Shown here: piece after piece, positions 62,364 through 64,000 of the stretch
How the letters are laid out: each line of letters opens with the position of its first letter
How positions within the stretch are numbered: position 1 is the stretch's first letter
Position numbers and translations under genes: made by a program
Notes under the pieces: model-generated
Told to the model about the DNA's origin: nothing
The model's input: the letters and a program-made list of their open reading frames with translations, nothing else
Database searches by the model: none
From: Dehalobacter sp.
GTDB taxonomy: Bacteria > Bacillota > Desulfitobacteriia > Desulfitobacteriales > Syntrophobotulaceae
Assembly: GCA_023667845.1 (NCBI GenBank)
Contig: JAMPIU010000050.1
Span: forward strand, 157,268-221,267
Direction of reading: 5' to 3'
DNA: 64,000 nucleotides

Positions 62364-63857
62364 ATGCGCAGATTATATTTGTTTGACACTACGTTAAGAG
62401 ATGGTGAACAATCTCTCGGAATCACGTTAAATGTCCGGGAAAAACTAGAGATTGCCAAGCAGCTGGTTACACTCGGCGTAGACATTTTGGAGGCGGGCTT
62501 TCCGGCTTCATCTCCCGGGGACTTCGAATCTGTGAAAATCATTGGCAGGGAGGTTAAGGGGATCACAGTGTGTGGACTGACCCGTTGTGTGAAAAAAGAT
62601 ATTGACCTTTGTGCCGAGGCTCTCAAAGAAGCTGAGAACCCTAGAATTCATACCGGAATCGCTGTTTCCCCGATTCATATGGAGAAAAAACTCAGGCTAA
62701 AACCGGAACAGGTGATTCAAAAGGCTGAAGAAGCCGTCAGACATGCCAAAAAATATCTGAACGATGTCGAGTTTTATGCTGAAGACGCTTTTCGGAGTAA
62801 TTATGATTTTCTGGCTAAGATATTTGAGCGCGTAATCGCAGCCGGAGCAACAGTCGTAAATATTCCGGATACTGTAGGATACGCGACTCCTTGGGAATTC
62901 GGCGAACTGGTCTCCTATATCAAAACCAATGTCCCTAATATTGACCGGGTGAAAATAAGTGTCCATTGTCATAATGATCTTGGAATGGCCACAGCAAACA
63001 CCCTAGCTGGGGTTATGGCCGGGGCCGATCAAGTGGAAGGCACTATCAACGGGATAGGTGAAAGAGCCGGCAATACTGCTTTGGAAGAAGTTATTATGGC
63101 GATGTATACCCAGAAAGATCGCTACGGCATCGATTTGGCTGTAAACACCCGGGAAATTGCCGCGACCAGTAGACTGGTTTCCTCAATCACAGGGGTCCCT
63201 GTACCGAGCCATAAGGCGATAGTCGGGACAAATGCATTTATGCATGCTTCCGGCATTCATCAAGATGGCATCCTGAAAGAGAAACAGACCTATGAGATTA
63301 TTGATCCGGAGACCATCGGCGTACCGAGGAACCAGATTGTCCTGAGTGCCAGATCAGGAAGGCATGCGCTGAAACACAGGCTGGAGGAACTCGGATATAA
63401 GATGGAAGATAGCCAGATGAATACCCTTTACGAAGAATTTCTATTGCTGGCCGATAAGAAGCAAGAAATCTACGATGAAGATTTGCATATTCTGATGGGA
63501 ACGGGTATACCTGAGCAAAACAGGATCAAGGTCAAGAATATATCCGTAGCTACATCAGGGAAACAGTCGGCCACCGCTGCGGTTACTTTGGAAATACAGG
63601 GCACGGAGATAACCGATGCGGCGATCGGAAATGGTCCTGTCGATGCGGTGTTTAAAGCAATTGACCGAATTACCGGTAACGAAGTCCGGCTCGAGGATTA
63701 TAGTATCAAATCTGTGAGCCGCGGCAAAGAGGCGTTGGGGAATGCAACTGTTAAAATTTTTGCCGACGGGAATTATTATGTCGGCAAGGGAGTAAGTACC
63801 GACGTCATCGATGCTAGCGCCCTGGCCTATGCCGATGCAGTCTCCAAACTTAGCTGA
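62364..63857 (+). CDS. leuA: 2-isopropylmalate synthase LeuA
   Basis: 497 residues. First enzyme of leucine synthesis. FDTTLRDGEQS, HCHNDLGMATAN and GIGERAGNT are the catalytic and metal motifs, and the C-terminal LeuA allosteric domain (VKNISVATSGKQSATAAV) is present. Citramalate synthase is the alternative, but the Leu T-box favours LeuA. ATG with AAAGGAGGTAATG. leuB, leuC and leuD are not in the window; an IS element follows. Confidence 0.92.
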   Translation: MRRLYLFDTTLRDGEQSLGITLNVREKLEIAKQLVTLGVDILEAGFPASSPGDFESVKIIGREVKGITVCGLTRCVKKDIDLCAEALKEAENPRIHTGIAVSPIHMEKKLRLKPEQVIQKAEEAVRHAKKYLNDVEFYAEDAFRSNYDFLAKIFERVIAAGATVVNIPDTVGYATPWEFGELVSYIKTNVPNIDRVKISVHCHNDLGMATANTLAGVMAGADQVEGTINGIGERAGNTALEEVIMAMYTQKDRYGIDLAVNTREIAATSRLVSSITGVPVPSHKAIVGTNAFMHASGIHQDGILKEKQTYEIIDPETIGVPRNQIVLSARSGRHALKHRLEELGYKMEDSQMNTLYEEFLLLADKKQEIYDEDLHILMGTGIPEQNRIKVKNISVATSGKQSATAAVTLEIQGTEITDAAIGNGPVDAVFKAIDRITGNEVRLEDYSIKSVSRGKEALGNATVKIFADGNYYVGKGVSTDVIDASALAYADAVSKLS

Positions 63858-63880
63858 GATGCAGAAAAAGATGCCTTACT

Positions 63881-64000
63881 TGAACTGAACCCCAAAATCT
63901 GGACAGAATATAATTAAGCTGCGCTGGAGGACTGGATCCTGTATTGAACAGGACTCAGTCCTTTCAATTTGCTTTTAATCCTTTTGGTATTGTAGTATTC
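63881..64000 (-). mobile_element. IS3-family (IS150-like) element, one end
   Basis: TGAACTGAACCCCAAAATCT then GGACA (63881-63905) is a typical IS3/IS150 terminal inverted repeat. The rest of the element continues past the window. It begins 23 bases after the leuA stop. The other end and target duplication cannot be checked. Confidence 0.8.
63914..64000 (-). pseudogene. IS3 transposase OrfB C-terminus, frameshifted
   Basis: The minus strand reads EYYNTKRIKAN, the usual end region of IS3 OrfB, then hits TGA where the family has a Trp codon. With one extra G the frame continues as KGLSPVQYRIQSS and stops at 63914. So a single base is missing close to the end, either inactivating the transposase or being an assembly error. 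Confidence 0.65.

Noticed and set aside
1..64000. CRISPR array or rRNA operon
   Set aside because: No regularly spaced identical repeats and no rRNA sequence were seen; the short tandem repeats noted are too few and without spacers.

Overview
The window looks like a chromosome segment of an anaerobic, Gram-positive clostridial bacterium, most likely from the Peptococcaceae/Desulfitobacteriaceae (Dehalobacter or Desulfitobacterium-like). The reasons are the complete [FeFe]-hydrogenase maturation operon, a double-cubane-cluster reductase, a T-box leader, a glmS ribozyme, the cdaA-cdaR-glmM cluster, AGGAGG-type ribosome binding sites and sigma-A promoters. The assignment is inferred from gene content and was not tested by a database search.

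1-7.7 kb is the right end of a prophage. It holds a tail or adhesion protein, a lysis cassette (small membrane protein, M23 endolysin with a wall-binding tail, LLH-type holin), a two-gene accessory operon with a ClpP-like serine protease, a divergent ribbon-helix-helix module and two divergent XRE regulators. It ends at an attachment site that is the 3' half of a tRNA-Thr(CGU) gene.

8.4-14.1 kb is the [FeFe]-hydrogenase maturation operon: TM1266-like regulator, hydG, hydE, aspartase, hydF. It has a strong promoter and a leader that ends in an intrinsic terminator. 14.2-17.2 kb is a three-gene minus-strand operon (esterase, condensation-type acyltransferase, zinc-ribbon membrane protein), divergent from an HD-GYP gene. 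Two small proteins and a MazG-like enzyme follow. 19-26.7 kb is the c-di-AMP and amino-sugar block: cdaA, cdaR, a COG2509 flavoprotein, glmM, and glmS under a self-cleaving ribozyme.

26.9-36.8 kb holds a sigma-54 activator without a sensor domain, a selenium/sulfur-associated trio (YedF-like, DUF3343, EF2568-type desulfurase), RluA, LemA/TPM, the first cysK-metY pair and a LysR regulator. 37-39 kb encodes a double-cubane-cluster reductase and its ATP-driven activase. 39-42 kb is a copper module (csoR, copA, copZ). 43-45.5 kb is an arsenosugar-type cluster (arsS and a CxxC partner) whose methyltransferase gene has decayed, next to a MarR regulator.

45.7-52.7 kb is a sulfur-assimilation region: larE, epsC, an Rrf2/CymR-like regulator, then cysK2-pdxS-metY2-mnmA. 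A shared motif, ACTATAGAnATTA, precedes its three transcription units. 52.8-53.2 kb appears to be an unassigned structured RNA with its own promoter. Next come carboxynorspermidine synthase and decarboxylase, homoserine O-acetyltransferase, small genes, typA, a CHAP hydrolase, an atypical UppS-like protein, a Leu(CUC) T-box with leuA, and the end of an IS3-family element.

The methionine and cysteine genes fit together. MetA carries Glu111, which predicts O-acetylhomoserine, the substrate of both MetY copies. EpsC makes O-acetylserine for both CysK copies.
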